A stretch of DNA of 6,243 nucleotides from Candidatus Methanomethylophilaceae archaeon. GTDB lineage: Archaea > Thermoplasmatota > Thermoplasmata > Methanomassiliicoccales > Methanomethylophilaceae. The DNA lies in assembly GCA_017475875.1 (NCBI GenBank), contig JAFVET010000140.1, forward strand, positions 1 to 6,243, written 5' to 3'. Below the pieces are notes generated by a model that saw only the letters and a list, made by a program, of their open reading frames with translations, was not told the origin of the DNA and made no database searches. Positions 1 to 5,254 of the stretch are shown here, in pieces. Each line of letters begins with the position of its first letter. Position 1 is the first letter of the stretch. The position numbers and the translations under genes are program-made.

Positions 1-202
1 AAGGACCACGTCATTGGTTTGCTATCTGGGGTGGTGTCGGCACGGCCGCATTCCGGAATATCCCCGCCTGGCGATCCCCGTAATCACGAAACATCCGTTC
101 CCATGAACCGTTCAATGTCCATCGACGATGACTTGCGGTTATGATGGAACGATATCGGTATTTGATGGAGAGATGGCAACGATGTCGTTTCGGAGTACGT
201 GA

Positions 203-694
203 TCACAACCCTACGAACCCCTCTACCGCGATGACCTGTTCTTCCAGTGGCAGCATGCCATCGAGTGAAAGCACGGGGATGTCCACGCACCATCTGCGGA
301 ACTCCATCGACTTCAGGAAATCGATCGTCTGGTGGATGAAAGCATCGTCGGGAATGTCGAATGGGAACGGTATCCCGTCGTACTTGCCCTCGCGGATGCG
401 TGATATGCAAACGTCCTCGGGTGTGTCGACCACTATGACGTAATGGCCATCGACGAAGTATTCGAGAGCGTCCCTGGCACAGAGCCCGGCTCCGGAGCTC
501 TCATAGAATCCCTCCTCCTTCATCGTCTCCAGGAACTTGGTCTGTGCAAGGAACTCCCCTCCGGTCGTGCCGTCACCGTATTTCCGTCTGAAATCGTCGA
601 TGCAGTAAGAATTCATCTCTGGATGTCTTTCGGCCAACGCTTTCCTCAGCGTCGTCTTTCCAGCGTTCGGACAACCGAATATGCTCACTATCAA
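203..694 (-). CDS. P-loop nucleotide kinase-like ATPase (AAA_33-type), TTG start
   Basis: A 163-residue protein that begins almost directly with a Walker A motif, GCPNAGKT at residues 7-14 with Lys13 as the phosphate-binding lysine. It continues with an acidic pair (Asp33-Asp34, in CIDDF), a glycine-rich YGDGTTGGE segment (39-47) and a YESSGAG segment (64-70). A lid-like stretch rich in Arg and Lys (about 94-106) follows. This order is that of small P-loop kinases and predicted kinases that phosphorylate a small molecule or nucleotide; the substrate is not recognisable. The TTG at 694-692 is chosen as start because a full GGAGGTGA ribosome binding site (706-699) lies four bases before it. A GTG two codons later is the alternative. 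Upstream sequence in the same frame is low-complexity and overlaps the flavodoxin gene. The gene has its own TATA-like box and is separated from the flavodoxin by a hairpin, so it is probably an independent unit. The stop is TGA. The family call is fairly sure, the specific function is not. Confidence 0.85.
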   Translation of the reverse strand: MIVSIFGCPNAGKTTLRKALAERHPEMNSYCIDDFRRKYGDGTTGGEFLAQTKFLETMKEEGFYESSGAGLCARDALEYFVDGHYVIVVDTPEDVCISRIREGKYDGIPFPFDIPDDAFIHQTIDFLKSMEFRRWCVDIPVLSLDGMLPLEEQVIAVEGFVGL

Positions 695-698
695 ATCG

Positions 699-706
699 TC
701 ACCTCC
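699..706 (-). promoter_or_regulatory. Ribosome binding site deciding a TTG start
   Basis: The minus strand reads GGAGGTGA, a full match to the conserved 3' end of archaeal 16S rRNA, then four bases, then TTG (694-692). It is the strongest ribosome binding site in the window and it places the kinase-like start immediately before the Walker A strand. Confidence 0.8.
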
Positions 707-750
707 GATGATGGTCGAACCATCCAAAACCGATTCCTGATGTGTGGTCC

Positions 751-760
751 GATTATATCT
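751..760 (-). promoter_or_regulatory. TATA-like box for the kinase-like gene
   Basis: The minus strand reads AGATATAATC in a GC-rich surrounding. A start of transcription about 25 bases downstream, near 727, would leave a leader of roughly 30 bases carrying the GGAGGTGA site. It lies between the hairpin after the flavodoxin gene and the kinase-like gene, supporting separate transcription. The call rests on base composition and spacing only. Confidence 0.5.
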
Positions 761-774
761 GCTTGGTGACGAAT

Positions 775-806
775 GGGTCCGGACCCATGTCCCCGGGACC
801 GGACCC
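775..806 (-). terminator. GC-rich stem-loop after the redox operon
   Basis: GGGTCCGG (minus 806-799) and CCGGACCC (782-775) form a perfect 8-bp stem. After a T-T mismatch three further CCC/GGG pairs are possible, leaving an 8-base loop. The right half, 775-786, is itself a perfect 12-base palindrome. It begins 22 bases after the flavodoxin stop codon and ends before the TATA-like box of the next gene. There is no T-run, so it is better seen as a structured 3' end or RNA-stabilising hairpin than as a classical intrinsic terminator. Confidence 0.5.
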
Positions 807-827
807 TCATGAAACTGGTTTGAAAGC

Positions 828-1307
828 TCAGAGGAACTTCTCGGCCCAGGCCTTGAGTTCCGCATCGCCCACGGATGTGCCGAACCTCTTCCCTTCGGAG
901 ACGTCGGCTCCTTTGGCGAGTTCCTGCATGTTCTTTCCAGAACTTCCAATCCCGCTGCTCCCGGAAGTGGCGAACGGGACGACCTTCTTCCCGGTGAAAT
1001 CGTACGATTCCATGAAGGTGTCGATGATGGATGGTTCCCTGTACCACCATACCGGGAATCCGACGAACACTACGTCGTATCCGGAAACGTCCGTCTTCCC
1101 CGCGATGGCGGGTCTGCATGACCTGTCCTCCATCTCGACGGTGCTCCTGCTCTTCTTGTTCGTCCAGTTGAGGTCCGCCTGAGTGTACGGTACCTCGGGC
1201 ACGATCTCGAAGGTGTCGGCTCCGATCGTCTTCGCCAGCCTCTGTCCGAGTTTGGCGGTCACTCCGCTCGCGGAGAAATATGCTACCAACGCTTTTGCCA
1301 TGATCAT
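828..1307 (-). CDS. Flavodoxin family protein
   Basis: A 159-residue flavodoxin-fold protein, of the usual length for a short-chain flavodoxin, expected to bind FMN and carry electrons in the cytoplasm. The first strand and phosphate loop are visible as ALVAYFSASGVTAKLG (residues 6-21). The second FMN-contacting loop is GFPVWWYREPS (83-93), with aromatic residues that stack on the flavin, and the third is FATSGSSGIGSS (112-123). The pattern matches the flavodoxin_4-like group often found beside aldo/keto reductases and cupins in anaerobes. It is the last gene of the TetR-reductase-cupin-flavodoxin operon and begins 10 bases after the cupin stop, with a GAAGGA ribosome binding site overlapping that stop. 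Two ATG codons are possible (1307 or 1301, two residues apart); 1307 is taken here with a 4-base spacer, 1301 would give 157 residues. It may supply electrons to, or work beside, the reductase, but this is inference. Confidence 0.92.
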   Translation of the reverse strand: MIMAKALVAYFSASGVTAKLGQRLAKTIGADTFEIVPEVPYTQADLNWTNKKSRSTVEMEDRSCRPAIAGKTDVSGYDVVFVGFPVWWYREPSIIDTFMESYDFTGKKVVPFATSGSSGIGSSGKNMQELAKGADVSEGKRFGTSVGDAELKAWAEKFL

Positions 1308-1317
1308 CTTGTCCTTC

Positions 1318-1764
1318 TCATTCCAATCTGTCGTAATCGTTCTGATCCACTGGTTCGAGCCATTCGTTCCTGGTTCCCTTTCCAGGTACCTCCACGGCGA
1401 TGTGGGAGAACCAGCTGTCCCTCTTGGCCCCGTGCCAGTGCTTGACCCCTTCGGGTATGGTGATGACCGTGCCCAGCGTGAGGCTGACGGCGGGTTTCCC
1501 GAACTCCTGGTACCAGCCTTCGCCGGCGGTGCAGATGAGGATCTGTCCCCCACCCTCCTCGGCGTGGTGCACGTGCCAGTTGTTCCTGCACCCGGGTTCG
1601 AATGTGACGTTCGCCACAAGCATCCCGCTCACCGTCGGATCGTTGAGCGGTTTGAGGTACGACCTTCCGGAGAAGTACCGCGCATACGCGTCGTTGGGCG
1701 CACCGATGCCGAACACGTCCTTTTCCACGAAATCATCGGGAGGATTCAACGGGGGACCCTCCAT
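1318..1764 (-). CDS. Cupin domain protein
   Basis: A 148-residue single-domain cupin. The first cupin motif lies around residues 58-82, with His64, His66 and His67 in NNWHVHHAEEGGGQ and Gln74 as likely metal ligands. The second lies around 104-121 in IPEGVKHWHG, with His109, His111 and further on His121. This histidine-rich form, followed by SWFSHIAVEVPG and NEWLEPV, is typical of small cupins (COG1917) found beside carboxymuconolactone decarboxylases and oxidoreductases. The reaction is unknown; a metal-dependent dioxygenase, isomerase or epimerase role is possible. The gene overlaps the reductase by 19 bases if the ATG at 1764 is used. A TTG at 1749 (143 residues) has a better placed GGAGG eight bases upstream and forms a TTGA overlap with the reductase stop, so the true start is undecided. 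The open frame continues far upstream, but that part is the shadow of the reductase. Confidence 0.9.
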   Translation of the reverse strand: MEGPPLNPPDDFVEKDVFGIGAPNDAYARYFSGRSYLKPLNDPTVSGMLVANVTFEPGCRNNWHVHHAEEGGGQILICTAGEGWYQEFGKPAVSLTLGTVITIPEGVKHWHGAKRDSWFSHIAVEVPGKGTRNEWLEPVDQNDYDRLE

Positions 1765-2612
1765 CCGAGGACAAACCTCACGAAGTCGGGGCTGGAGTGG
1801 TCGACGATCTCGCTCCTCCCGAGGTCGAGCTTGGAGATCCTGTCCATGTCGTCCTTGTCGAGTTTGAAATCGAATATGTCTATGTTTTGCCTTATCCTGT
1901 CCTCGTGGACCGATTTGGGAAGGACGGAGACCCCTCTGTCCACGTTCCATCTGAGCGCCACCTGTGCCGGGGTCTTTCCGTATTTCGCCCCGATCTCCGA
2001 CAACACCGGGTGAGTGAACAGTCCGTGCTTTCCTTCGGCCAGTGGGCCCCAAGCCTGGGGGACGACTCCGTAGCGCTTCATGTTCTCCAAGGCCCCTTCC
2101 TGGGCGAAGAACGGGTGGAGCTCCACCTGGTTGACGGCGGGGATCACATCCGTGCTCTCGCACATGTTCGCGAGGATCGCGGGGTAGAAGTTGGAGACGC
2201 CTATGGAATCGGTAAGACCTTCCCTGTTTGCCTTTATGAGGTCGCGGTAGGCCGTGAAGTAGTCGCCCATGGGCTGGTGCAGCAGGACGAGGTCCAAACG
2301 GTCGAGTCCCAGTTTCTTCAATGACACTTTCACGGATTCGAAGGCTTGTCCGGGTTCCCTCATGTCCTGCACCCACACCTTGGTGGTGACGAACAGCTCG
2401 TCCCTGGTCACGAGGCCGTCTTTCACCGCCCTTTCGATGGCTTTTCCGACGGCTTCCTCGTTGACGTATGCGGCCGCGGTGTCGATGAGCCTGTACCCGT
2501 TCTTTATCGCGGTGTAAACGACGTCCTCGCACTCCTTGGCGTCGGGGATCTGGAAGACCCCGAATCCCAGCAGGGGCATCTTCTTCCCGGTGTTGAGTTC
2601 AGCATGATCCAT
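1746..2612 (-). CDS. Aldo/keto reductase (COG0656, AKR5-like)
   Basis: A complete 288-residue NAD(P)H-dependent carbonyl reductase with the (beta/alpha)8 barrel pattern of 2,5-diketo-D-gluconate reductase-like enzymes. The catalytic tetrad is visible: Asp44 and Tyr49 in RLIDTAAAYVNEEAVG, Lys78 in FVTTKVW and His112 in LVLLHQPMGD. Further family marks are GVSNF (138-142), NQVELHP (161-167) and LPKSVHEDRIRQN (231-243), the last being the coenzyme phosphate-binding region that usually means NADPH preference. The ATG at 2612-2610 is well supported by GGAGG (2625-2621) with an 8-base spacer. It lies 14 bases inside the end of the TetR gene, so the two are probably translationally coupled. It reduces aldehydes or ketones to alcohols in the cytoplasm. 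The physiological substrate is not shown; with the TetR regulator, cupin and flavodoxin, detoxification of reactive carbonyls or redox-active compounds is a reasonable inference. Confidence 0.95.
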   Translation of the reverse strand: MDHAELNTGKKMPLLGFGVFQIPDAKECEDVVYTAIKNGYRLIDTAAAYVNEEAVGKAIERAVKDGLVTRDELFVTTKVWVQDMREPGQAFESVKVSLKKLGLDRLDLVLLHQPMGDYFTAYRDLIKANREGLTDSIGVSNFYPAILANMCESTDVIPAVNQVELHPFFAQEGALENMKRYGVVPQAWGPLAEGKHGLFTHPVLSEIGAKYGKTPAQVALRWNVDRGVSVLPKSVHEDRIRQNIDIFDFKLDKDDMDRISKLDLGRSEIVDHSSPDFVRFVLGWRVPR

Positions 2613-3183
2613 GTATGTTTCCTCCTTTTCCGACCAAGTCCCTGAGCGGCCCATTGCAGAAGACTTCCATCTCCCCGACCGGGTCCGAAGTGCCGTCCGT
2701 GATGCACCAGCAGAACACTATCCCGTAATATTCGCGGAGGATGACGGAGACCGTCTCCGGATCATTTACGCAATCCGATGCGGAAAGTATCTTTTCGACG
2801 GCTTCGCGGTCGTATTCGAGTTTCCTCTTGCTTTTAACGTTATCTGGGAGCGTCAGGCTCCTGATCCATCCGCGACACATGTTTATGCCCCTGTCGCGGA
2901 TGAGTTCGATGGAAGAAGTGAGGAAACGGGAGAGACGGTCGGCGGCGTCACCGTCCATCGATATGGATTCCGAGAGTATGCGGTCGAACACCGGATAGGC
3001 CAGTTCCTCCAAGATCTCCTCCTTGCGTTCGAAGTATGTGTAGAAGGTCCCTTTGCTCACTCCGGCTTCCGCCGTTATGTCCTCGACGCTGAACGAATCC
3101 GGACCCATCCTGGATATTACCCTGTCCGCCGCCTCGATCAGCGCTTTTCTCGTCTCGATCGCCTGCTCCTGCCGTTTGGTCAT
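2599..3183 (-). CDS. TetR/AcrR family transcriptional regulator
   Basis: A 194-residue protein of normal TetR length. The N-terminal DNA-binding domain shows TRKALIEAADRVI (11-23), then FSVEDITAEAGVSKGTFYTYF (31-51), the helix-turn-helix with the typical G-x-S-K-G-T-F-Y-x-Y-F recognition helix, and KEEIL (54-58). The C-terminal three-quarters is helical, diverges as ligand domains in this family do, and contains several cysteines (for example WCITDG and FCNG near the end); the ligand is unknown. It is the first gene of the operon and overlaps the aldo/keto reductase start by 14 bases. The start at 3183 is the first ATG after the operator region and has a weak GGTGGA site nine bases upstream; the leader would be very short. 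Two palindromes overlap its promoter, so autorepression that also controls the reductase, cupin and flavodoxin is likely. The family is certain, the signal is not known. Confidence 0.94.
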   Translation of the reverse strand: MTKRQEQAIETRKALIEAADRVISRMGPDSFSVEDITAEAGVSKGTFYTYFERKEEILEELAYPVFDRILSESISMDGDAADRLSRFLTSSIELIRDRGINMCRGWIRSLTLPDNVKSKRKLEYDREAVEKILSASDCVNDPETVSVILREYYGIVFCWCITDGTSDPVGEMEVFCNGPLRDLVGKGGNIHGSC

Positions 3184-3203
3184 GTCGGTCGATCCACCCG
3201 ATG

Positions 3204-3218
3204 TAAGTCATTGACTTA
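3204..3218. promoter_or_regulatory. Operator-like palindrome 1 (TAAGTCA-T-TGACTTA)
   Basis: A perfect 7-1-7 inverted repeat lies 20 bases before the TetR start codon and overlaps the TATA-like segment. Its position and symmetry suit a TetR-family dimer. Its half-site TGACT recurs in the neighbouring palindrome 2. It is probably an autoregulatory operator. Confidence 0.6.
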
Positions 3219-3223
3219 AAGTT
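3215..3223 (-). promoter_or_regulatory. TATA-like box of the TetR-reductase-cupin-flavodoxin operon
   Basis: The minus strand reads AACTTTAAG, the most AT-rich stretch at about the right distance. Transcription would begin near 3193, leaving a leader of about ten bases. The box sits between and partly within the two palindromes, so a bound regulator would block TATA-binding protein. The sequence is an imperfect TATA box and the call is tentative. Confidence 0.4.
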
Positions 3224-3240
3224 ATTGACTCACGGTCAAT
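3224..3240. promoter_or_regulatory. Operator-like palindrome 2 (ATTGAC-5-GTCAAT)
   Basis: A perfect 6-bp inverted repeat with a 5-base spacer lies immediately upstream of the TATA-like box. It shares the TTGACT half-site with palindrome 1, the two TTGACT copies starting 14 bases apart on the plus strand. Two adjacent sites suggest cooperative binding by the TetR product. Confidence 0.55.
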
Positions 3241-3268
3241 GAAAATCCCGTGTCGAAGCAACGGGTTT
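3241..3268 (-). terminator. Terminator-like hairpin with T-run after the arsenite exporter
   Basis: Minus-strand CCCGT (3265-3261) pairs with ACGGG (3251-3247) around a 9-base loop and is followed by ATTTTC. The flanking AAA and TTT can extend the stem around a bulged A. It sits about 60 bases after the exporter stop and directly before the operators of the next operon, a sensible place to end the exporter transcript. Confidence 0.5.
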
Positions 3269-3294
3269 AGGTTAGTTCTGATGTCGGGCCTATG

Positions 3295-3312
3295 CGGTTT
3301 CGTCAGAAACCG
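3295..3312 (-). other. Stem-loop in the 3' untranslated region of the exporter gene
   Basis: CGGTTTC and GAAACCG form a perfect 7-bp stem with a 4-base loop, starting 14 bases after the exporter stop codon. It has no T-run, so it is more likely an RNA 3'-end structure working together with the hairpin at 3241-3268. Confidence 0.5.
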
Positions 3313-3326
3313 TTCAAGGGCGAGCG

Positions 3327-4298
3327 TCACGTCTCGATCGGTCTCGACTTGTTCCTGAGGTTCAGGCGGATGTTGGACGTTATCGAGAGGACGGGCAGTT
3401 CAAGCAACGGGCCGATCACCAGGACCAACGAAATGAGCGGGCTGTCCGGGAACACCGCCACGGCGATCGCGAGCGACAGGGGTGAGTTCCTGGCCATCGT
3501 CGTGAATATCAGGGATGTGGTGTCGTCGAAGGAGTATCCCTGGACTCTCGCCGTCGCCGACGATACGATGTAGGTCAGGACGAAGAAGATCATCAGCGGG
3601 GCGAGCATCGCGAGCATCATGTCTAGGTTGTCGAACAGGACGTCGCTTTCGGACGCGAACATCGCCACTATCGCCAGACAGAGGAAGAAAAGCTGGAGGT
3701 TGTCGCAGTTCTCACCGAGAAAGTCCTTTCCCTTGGATATGGCGGCCACCTTGGGCGAAAGCAACTTGACCGCGAGTGCGGCCAGGAAAGGCACCAGCAG
3801 GACCACGGCCATGCTGACAAGCATGCCCGCCATGTCGAACTCGACGCTCGTTCCCATGAAAACCAGGAGGTAGACGGGCATCAGCACTATTTGGAGGAAT
3901 AGGTTCACGGGCAGCAGAGTGCTGCTGAGGTCCACGTTGCCTTTGGATACCGAAGTGAACACCAGATACCAGTCGGTGCAGGGGGTAACCAGCAGCATGA
4001 TCAGCCCGATGCGCAGATCCACCGAGCCGCCGAAGAAGAGGAGTCCGAGCATGAACGAGACCAACGGGGTGACGACGAAGTTGATTGCCACCGCCGAAGA
4101 CAGGAAACGAAGGTTCGTGAAGGACTCCCTCATCCTGCCCATGTCTATCGACAGGAACACCAGGAACAGCATGAGCATCAGGAACGGTTCTATGAGGGAC
4201 GCGGAGAAATCACCGAAGACCGTGAACGAACCCAAAGCGAGGCCGATTGCGGCCGCGGACAGCATCACACCAGTGTGTATCCATGCTTCGTGGCCCAT
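3327..4298 (-). CDS. ACR3-type arsenite efflux transporter (bile acid:sodium symporter superfamily)
   Basis: A 323-residue membrane protein with about ten hydrophobic segments (roughly 8-27, 34-52, 67-89, 98-116, 126-149, 157-180, 200-216, 226-248, 264-283 and 286-308), the usual ACR3 size and topology. The key cysteine of the family is present as Cys107 in VTPCTDWYLVF, on the fourth segment, and the conserved glutamate as Glu300 in IGPLLELPVL on the last. MARNSPLSLAIAVAVFPDSPL (268-288) also matches this group. Such proteins extrude arsenite, and sometimes antimonite, across the cytoplasmic membrane using the proton gradient. The ATG at 4298-4296 is chosen because the hydrophobic protein begins there and a TATATA box ends 21 bases upstream. 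There is no ribosome binding site, which fits a leaderless message. No arsR or arsC lies beside it. Its start is overlapped by the end of the YdeI/OmdA-like frame. Specificity for arsenite over other oxyanions is inferred from the motifs. Confidence 0.88.
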   Translation of the reverse strand: MGHEAWIHTGVMLSAAAIGLALGSFTVFGDFSASLIEPFLMLMLFLVFLSIDMGRMRESFTNLRFLSSAVAINFVVTPLVSFMLGLLFFGGSVDLRIGLIMLLVTPCTDWYLVFTSVSKGNVDLSSTLLPVNLFLQIVLMPVYLLVFMGTSVEFDMAGMLVSMAVVLLVPFLAALAVKLLSPKVAAISKGKDFLGENCDNLQLFFLCLAIVAMFASESDVLFDNLDMMLAMLAPLMIFFVLTYIVSSATARVQGYSFDDTTSLIFTTMARNSPLSLAIAVAVFPDSPLISLVLVIGPLLELPVLSITSNIRLNLRNKSRPIET

Positions 4299-4981
4299 AC
4301 TTGAAAACCGCGTCGTTCCGTATATAATGCAATCGTACCGTCTCCATCCGGACATGTTGGTGTGACGGCTATGAGGAACCCAATTACGAACCGCGTCGAT
4401 AAGAACCGTCGAGTCCGGTAGTATGCGTCCGTTCCGCCGTATCCGCCGATCATTCTCCCTTCCGCTGTCGCCTTTACGAAGTTTGACAGACGCTTCCGAA
4501 ACTCGTCGGGACGGTCCCTGGCCGAATCGATGTGGCTTATGCGGATGCGCAGATACGGTTCGGGAAACAGTTGGTAGTTTTTCCAAGCATCCCTGTCCTT
4601 ACGTATCTCAGTGAGGATGTCTTCGGGGAATACGAACGGTGCCTTCCTGATCTCCCTGGTCCGTTCCTCCACGCTCGGGTGGAGCAGTCCCTCGGAATGC
4701 AGTCTGATCAGGCGTTCGACGTTCAACCTGGAGTACGGGCTTCCTTCCCTTCTCGGAGTGAACCGTCTGACGTGGTGTTTCTCATCGAGTTTTTTGGCAC
4801 GTCCGTCGATCCAGCCGAAGCACAGGGCCTCTTCGACCGCGTCGTTGTACGAGATGCTCGGCTCCCCCGAATCCTTGCTCGGGAACACGAACCATATCTC
4901 GTCGGAGGTCTCGAAATGCTCGGACAGCCACCTCCTCCATTCCTGGCGGTCGTCGGTGGCGAACAGTTTCTAACCGTCCAT
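4265..4981 (-). CDS. YdeI/OmdA-family protein with in-frame TAG (possible pyrrolysine) at codon 4
   Basis: The frame from ATG 4981 encodes 238 residues if TAG (4972-4970) is read as an amino acid. The first codons are Met-Asp-Gly-TAG-Lys-Leu-Phe, then QEWRRWLSEHFETSDEIWFVFP (13-34). Next come SYNDAVEEALCFGWIDGRAKKLDE (44-67), FTPRREGSPYSRLN (74-87), FVFPEDIL (116-123) and EPYLRIRISHIDSARDRPDEF (141-161). This is the standard layout of YdeI/OmpD-associated (OmdA, PF13376) proteins, whose role is poorly known (named for bacteriocin protection). The conserved N-terminal block lies after the TAG and before the next usable start, a GTG at 4888, so initiation there would lose about 28 conserved residues. 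An AAAGGA site stands six bases before the ATG. The family normally ends near GGTDAYY (182-188); here 50 unrelated residues follow and overlap the exporter start, suggesting a lost stop or frameshift. Read-through as pyrrolysine or recent decay are both possible. Confidence 0.8.
4320..4328 (-). promoter_or_regulatory. TATA box giving a leaderless arsenite exporter message
   Basis: The minus strand reads ATTATATAC, the clearest archaeal TATA box in the window. Its centre is 26 bases before the exporter ATG, so transcription should begin at or within a few bases of the start codon. The lack of any ribosome binding site before that ATG agrees. The box lies inside the 3' part of the YdeI/OmdA-like reading frame. 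Confidence 0.7.
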
Positions 4982-4987
4982 GTGTAT

Positions 4988-4993
4988 TCCTTT
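4988..4993 (-). promoter_or_regulatory. Ribosome binding site placing the start upstream of the TAG codon
   Basis: AAAGGA on the minus strand, then the six bases ATACAC and the ATG at 4981-4979. It is the evidence that translation begins before the in-frame TAG rather than at the GTG 93 bases further on. Confidence 0.6.
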
Positions 4994-5031
4994 GCGGGTT
5001 CCGCCCGGGACGGTCCGAGCGTGGCGTGGTC

Positions 5032-5039
5032 GATAATAG
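5032..5039 (-). promoter_or_regulatory. Weak TATA-like element for the YdeI/OmdA gene
   Basis: The minus strand around CACTATTATCGACC is the only AT-rich patch upstream of the gene. Transcription from it would begin near 5010 and leave a leader of about 28 bases with the AAAGGA site. The match to a TATA box is poor. Confidence 0.3.
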
Positions 5040-5189
5040 TGATAGTACACCCATGATCTGGACGGGACCCCTTTCCCACCCTCGCTTCGACAGCCGATGC
5101 GCGGTAATGACGGTATCTGTAACCGTGACTTGTGACATTCACCGTACGGGCATGACGGTTAGTTTGTCGCCCCGCCCTGGGCGAATAGC

Positions 5190-5213
5190 CAACACCGATT
5201 GCCCCCGGTGTTG
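5190..5213 (-). terminator. Stem-loop after the DIP1984-family gene
   Basis: CAACACCG and CGGTGTTG form a perfect 8-bp stem around an 8-base loop, 41 bases beyond the stop codon of the DIP1984-family gene. No T-run follows on the minus strand, so a structured transcript 3' end is the most that can be said. A second small palindrome, CTGAAC-C-GTTCAG (5246-5258), overlaps the stop codon itself. Confidence 0.45.
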
Positions 5214-5254
5214 AGGGGGTTTGCATCCGCTCTGTCTCCGTTACCCTGAACCGT

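Larger units (their letters stand above)
4994..5254. other. Non-coding intergenic stretch with repeated motifs
   Basis: Between the YdeI/OmdA ribosome binding site and the DIP1984-family stop codon no frame shows a recognisable protein. It holds the weak TATA-like element, a cluster of four ACGGT/ACCGT motifs (5107-5159) including two identical ATGACGGT copies 45 bases apart, and the hairpin at 5190-5213. No tRNA cloverleaf was found on either strand by eye. Confidence 0.5.

Noticed and set aside
1..83. Possible C-terminal end of a plus-strand protein (frame 3, 26 residues ending in TAA at 81-83) and other short open frames at the left edge
   Set aside because: Too short to judge. All frames through 1-202 are short or featureless, and no family, ribosome binding site or promoter supports any of them.
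1183..2013. Long plus-strand open frame of 276 codons
   Set aside because: It is antisense to the flavodoxin, cupin and reductase genes, has no recognisable domain, and arises from GC-rich codon bias in the real minus-strand genes.
1765..2532. Upstream extension of the cupin frame to about 400 residues
   Set aside because: The added part is Arg/Gly/Pro-rich, shows no domain and lies entirely within the aldo/keto reductase gene in another frame.
4299..4586. Upstream extension of the exporter frame
   Set aside because: The extension is hydrophilic and non-homologous, crosses the TATA box and overlaps the YdeI/OmdA coding region; the hydrophobic exporter starts at 4298.
4970..4981. Reading the ATG and TAG as a three-codon leader peptide
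   Set aside because: The conserved family sequence continues in the same frame immediately after the TAG, so the ATG is better explained as the start of the YdeI/OmdA-family gene itself.
5160..5254. tRNA or CRISPR repeat in the hairpin-rich region
   Set aside because: No cloverleaf with a T-loop could be drawn and no repeat occurs more than twice with even spacing. GTTCGAA-like text near 1590 lies inside the cupin gene.
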